From NCBI GenBank assembly GCA_949383255.1, contig CASJPF010000004.1, positions 1 through 64,000 on the forward strand: a DNA stretch of 64,000 nucleotides, given 5' to 3'. The first letter of the stretch is position 1, and each line of letters begins with the position of its first letter. Shown here piece by piece: positions 9,444 to 18,543 of this stretch. Origin of the DNA: Lachnospiraceae bacterium. Lineage in GTDB: Bacteria > Bacillota > Clostridia > Lachnospirales > Lachnospiraceae. The translations under genes and the position numbers were made by a program. Under the pieces are notes generated by a model. The model worked only from the letters and a program-made list of their open reading frames with translations. It was not told the DNA's origin and searched no databases.

Positions 9444-10508
9444 ATGAAAAAATGGGTAATTCCTCTTTTGGCAGCAATTTTGCTGCTACAGGGGTGTACA
9501 AATCAGGATGCTGATGCAAAGGAAGTGACAGATACAGTTATTGTTGAGGAAGAACACAGCGAGGGGGAATCAAGAAGCACAATACTTGAGGAAAAACTTG
9601 AGAAGGAGGCAATGAGGCTCGAGGAGGAAACAGCGCAGCCTGAGGAGACAGGAGTGACATTTACAGATGATATTGGAAGGACAGTCAATGTAGAGAGTCA
9701 TGACAGGGTGGTTACTTTAATTGGAAGTTTTACAGATGTGTGGCTTTTGGCAGGCGGTGAAGTAGTGGGAGCAGCAAATGACTCATGGACCAGTTTTGAT
9801 TTGAATTTAGGAGAGGATGTGGTCAATATTGGATCGCATCTGGAACCAGATATTGAAAAGATTATTGCGGCAAAGCCTGATTTAGTGATTGCGAGTGCAA
9901 ATACAGATGCAGATATGGATATGGAGAAAATTTTGACAAATGCGGGTATTACTGTGGCATACTTTTCTGTCTCAAATTTTAATGAGTATATGAATATGTT
10001 GTCTATCTGCACAGATATTACAGGAAGAAAAGATCTTTTTGAAAAGAACGGGACAGAGGTCCAGAGATTGGTGGAGGCGGCAAGAGAGCGTGTAAACCAG
10101 AGGAATTTGGAAGGAAAAAAAGCGCCGCGCATTGTGTTCTTCCGCGCAAGCGCATCCAGTATTAAAGCAAAAGGAAGTTATGGCAATGTCGGTGGTGAGA
10201 TGCTTTGCGAGCTAGGTTGTATCAATATCGCTGATGAAGATGACAGCTTGCTTGATGACCTTAGTATGGAGGCAGTCATTACTGCTGATCCAGATTTTAT
10301 ATTTGTGACAACACAGGGGAAAGATACAAAGGCAGTTCAGCAAAATATTATGGACACTCTATTGAGCAATCCGGCATGGAATCGGTTGAGTGCTGTAAAG
10401 AATGGACAATACTATGTTCTAGAAAAGGAACTTTACAATCTAAAACCTAATGCAAGGTGGGGAGAGGCATATCAAAAACTTGCTGATATATTGTATGGAG
10501 AGTCTTAG
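9444..10508 (+). CDS. ABC transporter substrate-binding lipoprotein, iron-siderophore type
   Basis: 354 residues with lipobox LLQGC (Cys18), a Glu-rich linker (residues 27-67), then a FecB/BtuF-type periplasmic-binding domain. Diagnostic stretches are TFTDDIGRTVNVE, GSHLEPDIEKIIAAKPDLVIAS and the C-terminal NPAWNRLSAVKNGQYYV. It should capture a ferric siderophore, haem or cobamide outside the membrane; the ligand cannot be told. The matching permease and ATPase are on the opposite strand and converge on this gene. Its TAG stop at 10506-10508 lies inside a palindromic repeat shared with the ATPase gene end. Confidence 0.85.
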   Translation: MKKWVIPLLAAILLLQGCTNQDADAKEVTDTVIVEEEHSEGESRSTILEEKLEKEAMRLEEETAQPEETGVTFTDDIGRTVNVESHDRVVTLIGSFTDVWLLAGGEVVGAANDSWTSFDLNLGEDVVNIGSHLEPDIEKIIAAKPDLVIASANTDADMDMEKILTNAGITVAYFSVSNFNEYMNMLSICTDITGRKDLFEKNGTEVQRLVEAARERVNQRNLEGKKAPRIVFFRASASSIKAKGSYGNVGGEMLCELGCINIADEDDSLLDDLSMEAVITADPDFIFVTTQGKDTKAVQQNIMDTLLSNPAWNRLSAVKNGQYYVLEKELYNLKPNARWGEAYQKLADILYGES

Positions 10509-10533
10509 AGCGTGTTAATCACACGCTCTAAGA
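10503..10533. repeat. family A collapsed palindrome (end-to-end TAGAGCGTGT repeat)
   Basis: A perfect 12-bp inverted repeat (10503-10514 with 10522-10533) around a 7-base loop, core TAGAGCGTG/CACGCTCTA. It has no T-tract on either side. It contains the TAG stop codons of both convergent genes (10506-10508 plus strand, 10528-10530 minus strand). The ends match those of the full-length family A elements at 29492 and 37305. It may act as a bidirectional mRNA-end hairpin. Confidence 0.75.
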
Positions 10534-11286
10534 GAAGAAGTAGTAATTTCCCTCTTCATCAGAAAATTTTTTGATGTGTACATCAAAGACAGCCTCGATT
10601 ATGTGTTGTTGTAAGCACGCTTCAGGGGTGGCGATAGCAGCGATTTTTCTGTCTTGCATTATGACAAGTGTGTCAGAAATGCGAAGGGCCTGTCCAATAT
10701 CATGAAGCACAAGAATAATGGTTTTTCCTTGTTCTTTTAATTGCAATAGCATGTCCATAAAGGATTGCTGCGCATTTAAGTCCAGATATGTGGTTGGTTC
10801 GTCCAGAACAACATAGTCACAGTTTTGTGCCAATGTCATAGCGAAAAAAGCGCGCTGTCGGATTCCACCAGAGAGCGTGTCTGCATATTGGGCAGCATAG
10901 GGACTCACCTGTGTAAAATTCATTGCACTTTCTACTATTTTTACATCCTTTTGAGTTTTTCTGCGCGCGAATCCCAGGTGTGGGAAACGTCCGTGTTCCA
11001 CAAGGGTCTTTACAGGGAGAGTGGGAATAATGGTGCGCACTTGTGGTAGAAAGGAGAGTTTGCGTGCGCGTTCTCTAAGTGACAGGGCGAGATAGTCTGT
11101 GTTATCGAGATAGATAGAGCCAGCCGTGACTTTTGAAGAGCCGTTTAGGCATTGTAACAGAGTGGTTTTACCGCACCCATTGGGACCGATAATTGTGGTG
11201 ATTTCTCCCTTTTGAAAGCGAACGGAGATATCGTGCAGTATTGGCACAAAGCTGCAACTGATATTTACGTGACAAAATTCAAGCAT
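10528..11286 (-). CDS. ABC transporter ATP-binding protein, iron/cobalamin type
   Basis: 252 residues. The start at 11286 is preceded by AAGGAGG; reading from further upstream would lie inside the permease gene. It carries Walker A GPNGCGKTT, a Q-loop (LPQVRTII), signature LSGGIRQRA (Ile instead of the usual Gln), Walker B YVVLDEPTTYLD and the switch His in LVLHD. The pattern fits FecE/BtuD/FhuC. Its start overlaps the permease stop by eight bases, so the two are co-translated. It energises uptake with the lipoprotein at 9444. Confidence 0.9.
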   Translation of the reverse strand: MLEFCHVNISCSFVPILHDISVRFQKGEITTIIGPNGCGKTTLLQCLNGSSKVTAGSIYLDNTDYLALSLRERARKLSFLPQVRTIIPTLPVKTLVEHGRFPHLGFARRKTQKDVKIVESAMNFTQVSPYAAQYADTLSGGIRQRAFFAMTLAQNCDYVVLDEPTTYLDLNAQQSFMDMLLQLKEQGKTIILVLHDIGQALRISDTLVIMQDRKIAAIATPEACLQQHIIEAVFDVHIKKFSDEEGNYYFFS

Positions 11287-12280
11287 TGATTCTGCGTCCT
11301 CCTTTTTTTTGAAAGAGTAAATATAGAAAAAATGGTCCGCCAATAAAGGATAGCAATACTCCGGCAGGAAGTTCAAACGGTGCAAATAATACACGTCCTA
11401 GAGTATCACAGATAAGAACAAAGCTAGCCCCTAAAAGTGCGGAGCAAGGCAGTAAGTATCTGGCATCATTGCCAAAGAGTCGACGGCATATATGAGGAAT
11501 AATAAGACCGACAAAGCTTAATAGTCCCGCATAACTGACTGCGCAGCCAGAGAGAATACTGGATAGTATTAATAAAATTAGACGGACGCTAGCGACATGC
11601 AAACCAAGGGAGCGTGCAGTTTCGTCTCCCAAACAAAGAACATTGATGGACCTCGCAAACAGAAAGGACAAAATGAGCGCGGCAAGAATGGCTGTTGCGG
11701 GAAATCTCAATAGTTCAAATGTTAGACCTGAAAGGGAGCCAATCATAAAGGTTGTGAGATTTATGGTGATATCTGTGTCTATAAGTTTGATGGTATTAAT
11801 GCCTGCGTTTAAGAAACTGGATACTGTGATGCCTGCCAGAATAATCGTTGTGCGTGAACTGTCAGCCATATATGCCAGTCCGTAGATAGTAAGCGTGGCT
11901 ATAAGTGAACCTATAAAAGCTGCAACGGGAATGCCAAGTGTTCTGCTGCCGCCAAACATAAGTGAGAGCATTACTGCAAATCCAGCACCAGAGTTGACGC
12001 CAATGGTGTTTGGACTTGCAAGAGAATTATTCATAACGCTCTGTAGAATGACTCCAGCAGTGGAAAGTCCCATACCTGCAAGACATGCACCTACAGCTCT
12101 TGGAAGACGTACTGTATTAATTAGAATATAGGCAGTGGTATCTTTATCAAGTCCGGTGAGACAACGCAGGACACTTTTAGGAGAGAGAGGGACACTTCCA
12201 AGAAGAATACCCGCTAAAAAGCAGAAAGTCAGCAATAATATTAGCAATAAAAATTTTTTTAGTACTGAGCTTGATTTCAT
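11279..12280 (-). CDS. FecCD-family ABC permease
   Basis: 333 residues from the ATG at 12280. An AAAGGA lies 16 bases upstream, so the start is not certain. About nine to ten membrane helices are visible. FecCD/BtuC motifs: GSVPLSPKSVLRCL, RLPRAVGACLAGMGLSTAGVILQ, NSLASPNTIGVNSGAGFAV and the coupling helix GLIIPHICRRLFG. It is the membrane channel of the iron/cobalamin uptake system with the overlapping ATPase. Confidence 0.9.
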   Translation of the reverse strand: MKSSSVLKKFLLLILLLTFCFLAGILLGSVPLSPKSVLRCLTGLDKDTTAYILINTVRLPRAVGACLAGMGLSTAGVILQSVMNNSLASPNTIGVNSGAGFAVMLSLMFGGSRTLGIPVAAFIGSLIATLTIYGLAYMADSSRTTIILAGITVSSFLNAGINTIKLIDTDITINLTTFMIGSLSGLTFELLRFPATAILAALILSFLFARSINVLCLGDETARSLGLHVASVRLILLILSSILSGCAVSYAGLLSFVGLIIPHICRRLFGNDARYLLPCSALLGASFVLICDTLGRVLFAPFELPAGVLLSFIGGPFFLYLLFQKKGGRRINA

Positions 12281-12349
12281 AGATATTTGTATTTGTTCCT
12301 TTCTATTCTTTTGCAATTTGATAAATTTATCATCGCATATTTTTTAGGT

Positions 12350-13054
12350 TTAATCAAATAATATTTTATCGACAGTCACAAATTCATATCCTTCTTTTGT
12401 CAATGCATCAATCACAACAAGAGCTGCCTCCACAGAAGTATCATAATAGTCATGTAAAAGTATGATGTCATTATCGGACACTTTGCTAAGAACTGCATTT
12501 GCGACGCGACTTGTGCTTGCAGTACACCAGTCGAGAGGGTCAACATTCCAGAGGACAGGAAACATGTTTAGATCTGTCTCGAATTTTTTGTCCCATGAAC
12601 CATAAGGAGGACGAACATATTGTACCTCGTCGCCAGTGATTTCGTGTAAAATTTCATTTGTCTGTATCAGTTCATCTTTGAATTGTTCGCGGTTTGATTC
12701 GGTAAGTTGAATATGGCTGTAAGTATGATTGCCAATCAGATGTCCTTCGTCATACATTCTTTTGACAATTTCAGGGTGAAGTTCTGCATGTTCTCCAGTG
12801 ACAAAGAATGTGGCTTTCACACCGCGCTCCTTTAGCCCGTCGAGCAGTTTTTCTGTGTATACTGGATGGGGACCGTCATCAAAGGTAAGTGCTACGCGCC
12901 GAATATCCAAAGAATTAAGTTCAGCGGGGGGTGGGTCCAGAGAGGCAATCGCAGGAATGGATTGTCGATACAACAAAGATTTTGCTATGGCAGCCAGCGT
13001 CAAACACATACAGATGAAATATAATATATTGAAAATACGATTATAATGTTTCAT
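12350..13054 (-). CDS. polysaccharide deacetylase (NodB homology)
   Basis: 234 residues. The ATG at 13054 was chosen because GGTGA lies eight bases upstream; a GTG at 13066 is possible. One N-terminal membrane anchor (residues 8-27) is followed by a NodB domain: TFDDGPH (catalytic and metal Asp), HTYSH (metal His pair), RPPYGSWD and LHDYYD near the end. All the metal and catalytic residues expected for a CE4 enzyme are present, so it probably removes acetyl groups from peptidoglycan or a surface glycan outside the membrane. Confidence 0.88.
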   Translation of the reverse strand: MKHYNRIFNILYFICMCLTLAAIAKSLLYRQSIPAIASLDPPPAELNSLDIRRVALTFDDGPHPVYTEKLLDGLKERGVKATFFVTGEHAELHPEIVKRMYDEGHLIGNHTYSHIQLTESNREQFKDELIQTNEILHEITGDEVQYVRPPYGSWDKKFETDLNMFPVLWNVDPLDWCTASTSRVANAVLSKVSDNDIILLHDYYDTSVEAALVVIDALTKEGYEFVTVDKILFD

Positions 13055-13261
13055 ATACAGAATCACCGCAATATACTGTATTCTTAACTATAATATGCAT
13101 AGGACCATGACAAGATTACTTTTTGAGAGCGCTGAGCTAATGATTATATAATTTTTTAATTAATGTTCTGTTGTGTGAACATTCAATTAATGATATACTA
13201 AATGTCATAAAATGAAATGCCTTGCGGAGTACGATTAATTAATAAGAGAGGTCTGATATCA

Positions 13262-13759
13262 ATGGAAAAAAATAAAAAATGGGATATATTTGAGGATTTG
13301 ACTGCAAAATGTTATAAGTCACAAGATAATGGAAATATTATAAAGGAGAGTTGGTACAGTGCATATGATACGCTTCTGGAAATTATTGAGGAAGAGCGAA
13401 AAAAATCTCCTGATTGCTTTATGGAGTTGGCAGAGATTGATCAGAAGACGGAATATAAATATAATGTGCAAAGCTGGGTAGATGATTATTTTAAGGAGTT
13501 GAGTGTTCTTGGAGATTACAATAGAATCTATGAAGACGGCACACGGTTAATCAATGCGTTTCAGTGGCAGATGCAGACTCCAGCACAGATTAAGCTGCGG
13601 GTAATCAATGCGATGGAACGACTAGGAATGCATGAAGCAGCAAGCCGATGTAGTGAGGAGTGGGTAGTGCAGAATCCAGATAACATCAATGCGCTTTTCG
13701 CCGCGTTAATCTTTGGAAAAAAAGATTGTATCAAAGAAAAAGTAATTGAGGAGAAGTAA
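13262..13759 (+). CDS. uncharacterised protein, possibly TPR-like
   Basis: 165 residues. The ATG at 13262 has AGAGAGG about ten bases upstream; an in-frame ATG at 13217 has no such site. It is a soluble, all-helical, charged protein. The C-terminal half (YNRIYEDGTRLINAF to NPDNINALFAALIFG) looks like degenerate tetratricopeptide helices. I do not recognise a family. It stops one base before the epimerase ATG, so the two genes form an operon and it may support sugar-nucleotide or glycan metabolism. Confidence 0.6.
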   Translation: MEKNKKWDIFEDLTAKCYKSQDNGNIIKESWYSAYDTLLEIIEEERKKSPDCFMELAEIDQKTEYKYNVQSWVDDYFKELSVLGDYNRIYEDGTRLINAFQWQMQTPAQIKLRVINAMERLGMHEAASRCSEEWVVQNPDNINALFAALIFGKKDCIKEKVIEEK

Positions 13760-13760
13760 G

Positions 13761-14834
13761 ATGCTAGAAAAGAATATTAAACTAGACGGCAGCACGATAC
13801 TTGTGACAGGTGCAGCTGGTTTTATTGGCGCAAACCTGATACTGGCACTCATGAAAAATGCACAGAATATTCACATTGTAGGCATTGACAATATGAATGA
13901 CTATTATGATGTGGCACTCAAAGAATTTCGACTTACGCAGATTAAGGAGTGTAGCACCAAGGCGTCAGGTAATTTTACGTTTATTAGAGGAAGCATTGCC
14001 GATAAAACTCTGGTCAGTGAGTTATTTGCACGATATCAGCCACAAGTTGTAGTCAATCTTGCGGCGCAGGCGGGTGTGCGCTATAGTATTGAGAATCCAG
14101 ATGCTTATATTGAATCTAATCTGATTGGATTTTACAATATTCTTGAGGCATGTCGGCACAGCTATGACAATGGTGCAAAGGGTGTGGCACATCTAGTATA
14201 TGCAAGTTCTTCGTCTGTTTATGGGAGCAACAAGAAAATTCCTTATGCGACAGAAGACAAAGTGGATAATCCGGTGTCTCTTTATGCTGCCACAAAGAAA
14301 TCTGATGAGCTGTTGGCACATGCCTACGCAAAATTGTACAATATCCCCTCCACAGGACTACGTTTTTTTACAGTGTATGGTCCGGCGGGACGACCAGATA
14401 TGGCGTATTTCGGTTTTACAGATAAGCTTGTGAAGAATGAAACAATAAAAATTTTTAATTATGGAAATTGCAAACGTGACTTTACGTACATTGATGATAT
14501 TGTTATAGGAATAGAGGCAGTTATGCAGTGTGCGCCGCTTCCCAATGAGGATGGCGTGAAGTATAAGATTTATAATATTGGAAACAATCAACCGGAAAGC
14601 TTGTTGGATTTTGTGGAGATATTGCAGGATGAGCTCAAGTCTGTTGGAGTGTTGCCAGAGAACTATGACTTTGCAGCACACAAGGAGTTTGTGGGAATGC
14701 AGCCGGGTGATGTGGAAGTCACATATGCGGATGTCAGTGCATTAGAACGAGATTTTGGATTTAAACCGTCGACGGCTCTTCGTGAGGGACTCAGAAATTT
14801 CGCACAGTGGTATAAACAATTTTATGCAAATTAA
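13761..14834 (+). CDS. UDP-glucuronate 4-epimerase-like SDR
   Basis: 357 residues. The ATG at 13761 follows GAGGAG, which lies in the end of the preceding gene. The extended SDR fold shows the NAD motif VTGAAGFIGANL, catalytic YAATKK with upstream SSSSVYG, and LRFFTVYGPAGRPDMAYF, which is characteristic of UDP-glucuronate 4-epimerases. It probably makes UDP-galacturonate for surface polysaccharides. Gal/Glc epimerases differ at the GRPDMA segment, which supports this choice. Confidence 0.85.
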   Translation: MLEKNIKLDGSTILVTGAAGFIGANLILALMKNAQNIHIVGIDNMNDYYDVALKEFRLTQIKECSTKASGNFTFIRGSIADKTLVSELFARYQPQVVVNLAAQAGVRYSIENPDAYIESNLIGFYNILEACRHSYDNGAKGVAHLVYASSSSVYGSNKKIPYATEDKVDNPVSLYAATKKSDELLAHAYAKLYNIPSTGLRFFTVYGPAGRPDMAYFGFTDKLVKNETIKIFNYGNCKRDFTYIDDIVIGIEAVMQCAPLPNEDGVKYKIYNIGNNQPESLLDFVEILQDELKSVGVLPENYDFAAHKEFVGMQPGDVEVTYADVSALERDFGFKPSTALREGLRNFAQWYKQFYAN

Positions 14835-15041
14835 TTACATGCGATAAAAAATAAGTTTCTATCTGCCGGATTAGCAATGCACCTTTTAACGGGAAAAATA
14901 CAATTGCGTTGGCAGATGTAAAAGTGCAATGGTATGAGTTCTGCGGATGAAAGAACAGGTTGAAACATCTTTTAAAGATGCTTTAACCTGTAGATAGATA
15001 AGTTTTTAAGAGCGTATGTCAAACATGCTCTAAAGTGTTAG
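14835..15041. repeat. intergenic region with two hairpins, one a collapsed family A repeat
   Basis: It lies between the epimerase and the convergent regulator gene. A 15-bp imperfect stem occupies 14957-14989 (AGGTTGAAACATC partner GATGCTTTAACCT), with no T-tract. A second hairpin at about 15008-15032 (AGAGCGTATGT / ACATGCTCT) has the same ends as family A at 10503 and sits ten bases from the regulator's stop codon. Both could end the convergent transcripts. Confidence 0.5.
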
Positions 15042-15959
15042 TTAGATTAGTTTTGACTGGTTTTCCCTCAGCGACTGACGATATTCAGTGGGGGTACAGC
15101 CCATAGTTTTCTTAAAAACTTTATTAAAATAACTAGTATTATTGAAACCGACAATGCCTGCAATTTCAGAGATGGATTCATGAGTTTTGCGATACATATA
15201 TTTTGCGGACTCCATAATCCTGTATCGCATCAAATACTCGATTGGGGAGAGTCCTGTCACGCGTTTGAAACATCGGCAGCATTCGCTTTTGCTGACAAGA
15301 ATGGCGTCGGAAATATCTGCTAAGGTAACAGGATCCATAAAATGTTCTTGTATGTAAAGGATTGCCTGTTTGACCCGATAGGCGTCCTGATTTGCAGTGC
15401 GCGCAGTAGTGTTATGAGAGGCTGGTGATGCGGCGGGAAGCTGATCGTAAATGAGTTTCCATAACTGTAATACATAAGACTTGCTAAGCAGTTCATAACC
15501 AACAGGATGTTCTGTGTTAAGTGCAATCAGGAGATTTAAAGGCAGTAAAAACTGTTGGTACAACACGTTATTTTTGGTAATGTGCAGATAGCAAAATGTC
15601 TGACTAGAGATTACAGGACTAATATATTTGCTTTCTAGTTCGAGTTGACCATATCCCAAAATAAAGGAGGGATGAACAACAACACAGCAAAAAATTCCTC
15701 CGCCATCTTCAGAGGGAGTGATAAAGTGTCTAACGCCCTGATTGACAAAGACAATATCTCCTTCGGACACATATAAATTTTGCTCGTTGCATGTTATATA
15801 GGCATGACCTTTGAGCACATATTGAAACTCAATTTCATCGTGCCAGTGCCAGTGTACAATCGGTGCATCGGGTACAGTACAATCAAATGTGGAAAGCTCT
15901 AAGGGATATCCGCTGAGCAAAAGCTGTTGTGTGCGTTTTACATAAAAGTCAAGGTCCAT
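15042..15959 (-). CDS. AraC-family transcriptional regulator with cupin sensor domain
   Basis: 305 residues. The start at 15959 has GAAGGA with proper spacing. The N-terminal cupin-like AraC_binding domain contains PIVHWHWHDEIEFQYVLKGHAYI. The C-terminal pair of helix-turn-helix units has ISDAILVSKSECCRCFKRVTG and IAGIVGFNNTSYFNKVFKKTMG. It is divergent from araA with a 686-bp region between them, so it is a good candidate for the arabinose regulator, although sugar specificity cannot be read from sequence. Confidence 0.88.
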   Translation of the reverse strand: MDLDFYVKRTQQLLLSGYPLELSTFDCTVPDAPIVHWHWHDEIEFQYVLKGHAYITCNEQNLYVSEGDIVFVNQGVRHFITPSEDGGGIFCCVVVHPSFILGYGQLELESKYISPVISSQTFCYLHITKNNVLYQQFLLPLNLLIALNTEHPVGYELLSKSYVLQLWKLIYDQLPAASPASHNTTARTANQDAYRVKQAILYIQEHFMDPVTLADISDAILVSKSECCRCFKRVTGLSPIEYLMRYRIMESAKYMYRKTHESISEIAGIVGFNNTSYFNKVFKKTMGCTPTEYRQSLRENQSKLI

Positions 15960-16211
15960 GAAATTAATTCCTTCTTTCCTGCTAAGAAACCATTCAAAAA
16001 TAGACAAGTCAAGATACGTAGTCTATTTATAAATCGCTTCTATGCAATAGGTATTCCGCTGCTTTTCATAAGTTTGAAAAAGTAGCGCAAATCATATGTA
16101 AAATTGATATTTTTTATTAACAAAAATATCAATTTTTATACCGATAGTATCTAACATTGTATCAAAATCTGAGAAGGTGTGAACAGTGACGGTATTCCAG
16201 TCTCATATTGA

Positions 16212-16273
16212 TAGGGCAGTAACATGATTATCTTATTTATGATGACAGGTGAAACAGTGTAGGGCAGTAACAT
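16212..16273. promoter_or_regulatory. pair of 14-bp direct repeats between regulator and araA
   Basis: TAGGGCAGTAACAT occurs twice, at 16212-16225 and 16260-16273, exactly 48 bp apart, in the region shared by the AraC-type regulator and araA. Direct repeats are typical AraC-family binding sites. A candidate -10 TATAAT lies at 16330-16335 and another at 16408-16413 (TTGTGA with a 19-bp spacer). Confidence 0.5.
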
Positions 16274-16425
16274 TCTATGTTATTCATTTTAATATAGTAT
16301 ATCATATTTTAAGAAAAAAACAATTAGTGTATAATAAAATATTTTATTGTTTGATAAAATAAATATTGTTTTCTGCCGCGTTTTGTGATAAAAATATAGT
16401 GAAGAGCTATAATAGAATTTTTTAT

Positions 16426-16607
16426 TTATCTCAGCCGGAGAAGATGCCCGCTTCTATAAGTGGCGGGTAAAATATAATTTTGTCTCAGTGGGAGTACAAT
16501 TTCCGACTAAGATAAGTCTTCAGTAGGATTGCAAGCGTGCAAATCTGCAATATGTCAGCAAAGCTGACTCGCACGCCGCAGCAAGAATACCAATGGCATT
16601 CTTGAAT
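16426..16607 (+). repeat. family E dispersed repeat, copy 1
   Basis: About 180 bp, from TTTATCTCAGCCGGAGAAG to GGCATTCTTGAAT. The reverse complement of 33473-33646 aligns over the full length, sharing CTTCTATAA, TCTCAGTG, GTACAAT, AAGATAAG, the hairpin GTCAGCA-R-GCTGAC, CGCACGCCGCAGCAAGAAT and the final CATTCTTGA. It lies directly upstream of the araA ribosome site and so is probably within the araA leader mRNA. Confidence 0.8.
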
Positions 16608-16645
16608 AGTATGTATCAAACTGTATAAAAAATAGGAGGGATACC

Positions 16646-18142
16646 ATGAAAACAGGTAAAAATTACAAATTTTGGTTTGCGACAGGTTCACAGGATCTGT
16701 ATGGTGATGCGTGTCTCCGAAATGTAGCGGAACACGCAAAGAAAATTGTGGAGAGTCTAAACAATTCGGGTCTTTTGCCTTATGAAGTTGTATGGAAACC
16801 GACGCTGATCACAAATGCAGTGATTAGAAGGACCTTTAATGAGGCAAATGCCGATGAGGAGTGCGCGGGTGTTATCACATGGATGCATACATTTTCACCA
16901 GCAAAATCGTGGATTCTCGGATTACAGGAATATCGAAAGCCACTGATGCATTTACATACACAGTTTAATGAGGAAATCCCTTATGATACAATTGATATGG
17001 ATTTTATGAATGAGAATCAGTCTGCGCATGGCGACCGTGAATATGGCCATATTGTGAGCCGGATGGGAATTGAACGCAAGATTGTTGTCGGACATTGGCA
17101 GAATCAAGACGTAATCAAGAAGATTGCGCAGTGGATGGCGACTGCTGTAGGAGTGATGGAATCCTCTCACATTAGAGTATGCCGCTTCGGAGACAACATG
17201 AATAATGTTGCTGTTACTGAGGGGGATAAGGTTGAGGCACAGATTAAGTTTGGCTGGGAGATTGACCATTATAACGTGAATGATTTGGTGGAGTATGTCG
17301 ATGCAGTTTCAGTGGTGGATATCAAAAACTTGACAGATGAATATTACAGCAAATATCAAATTTTGACTGAAGGCAGAGATGATGCAGAGTTTAGAAGACA
17401 CGTTGAGGTGCAGGCGGCCATTGAAATCGGTATGGAGAAATTCCTTGAGGAGAGGGATTATCATGCAATTGTGACACATTTTGGTATGCTTGGTGGATTA
17501 AAGCAGCTTCCGGGATTAGCAATTCAGCGTTTGATGGAAAAAGGTTATGGATTTGGCGGCGAAGGCGATTGGAAGACCGCTGCTATGGTGCGTCTAATGA
17601 AGATTATGGCTTCCAATGTGAAGGAGGCAAAAGGAACTTCCTTTATGGAGGATTACACTTACAACTTTGTTCCGGGTAAGGAAGGCATTTTGCAAGCGCA
17701 TATGTTGGAAGTTTGCCCAAGCATTTCTGACGGCGAGATTTCTATTAAAGTATGTCCGTTGTCTATGGGCAATAGAGAAGATCCTGCAAGGCTTGTATTT
17801 ACCTCAAAGACAGGTCCTGCTGTAGCAACCTCGTTAATTGATCTTGGAAATCGGTTCCGTTTGATTATCAATGCAGTTGATTGCAAGAAAATGGAGAAAC
17901 CGATGCCAAAACTTCCTGTTGCGACCGCTTTCTGGACCCCGCAACCGAACCTTACAGTAGGTGCAGAAGCGTGGATTTTAGCAGGCGGTGCACATCACAC
18001 AGCATTTTCTTATGACCTGTCTGTTGAGCAGATGGTTGACTGGGCAGATACAATGGGAATCGAAGCAGTTGTCATTGATAAAAACACTGATATCAGGATG
18101 TTTAAAAATGAACTGAGATGGAACTCTGTGGTATACCGCTAA
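16646..18142 (+). CDS. araA: L-arabinose isomerase
   Basis: 498 residues, full family length. Start ATG with AGGAGGG upstream. It converts L-arabinose to L-ribulose in the cytosol, first step of arabinose catabolism. Metal and catalytic motifs are present: GFGGEGDWKT (Glu), FMEDYTYNFVPG (Glu), QAHMLEVCPS (His) and AGGAHHTAFS (His). The N-terminus FWFATGSQDLYG is diagnostic. araB and araD are not adjacent, so the pathway is dispersed. Expression is probably governed by the divergent AraC-type regulator. A GH53 galactanase at 52-54 kb could provide substrate from arabinogalactan. Confidence 0.96.
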   Translation: MKTGKNYKFWFATGSQDLYGDACLRNVAEHAKKIVESLNNSGLLPYEVVWKPTLITNAVIRRTFNEANADEECAGVITWMHTFSPAKSWILGLQEYRKPLMHLHTQFNEEIPYDTIDMDFMNENQSAHGDREYGHIVSRMGIERKIVVGHWQNQDVIKKIAQWMATAVGVMESSHIRVCRFGDNMNNVAVTEGDKVEAQIKFGWEIDHYNVNDLVEYVDAVSVVDIKNLTDEYYSKYQILTEGRDDAEFRRHVEVQAAIEIGMEKFLEERDYHAIVTHFGMLGGLKQLPGLAIQRLMEKGYGFGGEGDWKTAAMVRLMKIMASNVKEAKGTSFMEDYTYNFVPGKEGILQAHMLEVCPSISDGEISIKVCPLSMGNREDPARLVFTSKTGPAVATSLIDLGNRFRLIINAVDCKKMEKPMPKLPVATAFWTPQPNLTVGAEAWILAGGAHHTAFSYDLSVEQMVDWADTMGIEAVVIDKNTDIRMFKNELRWNSVVYR

Positions 18143-18149
18143 AAGCATA

Positions 18150-18440
18150 TTACTCAAAATATAGACGTTTTGGTTTTTCGACAAATTCTACTTCGTCAAG
18201 ATCAGCAAAGGCATCTATAAAATCTTCTCTTACAGTTGCGATGGCATAGCCATTGATTAGAGGTTCAATATGGATAACTTCTGACTCTAATCGCTCTAAG
18301 GGACCATGATATTTAACAATTAATTCCCAAGTTTTTGTCGTAGGAGTATATCCTGTACCAAGGACTTGGGATTTTTGTAATTCGGTTTTTGTGGCGGACA
18401 GAGCAAGATTAAGGAGATTTTCAAGTTTTGCGTTTGCCAT
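18150..18440 (-). CDS. stand-alone subtilase (S8) propeptide-like protein
   Basis: 96 residues, ATG with GGGAA upstream. The sequence (KLENLLNLALSAT, WELIVKYHG, GYAIATVREDFIDAFADL, VEFVEKPKRLYFE) closely resembles, from memory, the N-terminal prodomain of the S8/Csp-type peptidases common in Lachnospiraceae. In those proteins the catalytic domain continues directly after the EKPKRLYF motif. Here a TAA stop follows at once, and the next DNA is the 3' end of araA on the other strand, so no catalytic domain exists. It may be a free protease inhibitor/chaperone or the relic of a truncated protease. Confidence 0.65.
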   Translation of the reverse strand: MANAKLENLLNLALSATKTELQKSQVLGTGYTPTTKTWELIVKYHGPLERLESEVIHIEPLINGYAIATVREDFIDAFADLDEVEFVEKPKRLYFE

Positions 18441-18543
18441 ATAAACATTTCCCTTTTATCAAAATAATGTTATAGTAAGATATGATCTGTAAGGGTTATT
18501 GTTCACCAAATTTTATATGGATTTTTATTCGTAACTTGTGAGT

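Noticed and set aside
10871-10885. GAGCGTGTCTG, matching the family A end
   Set aside because: It lies within the ABC ATPase coding sequence at the conserved DTLSGG motif and has no partner end, so it is a coincidence.
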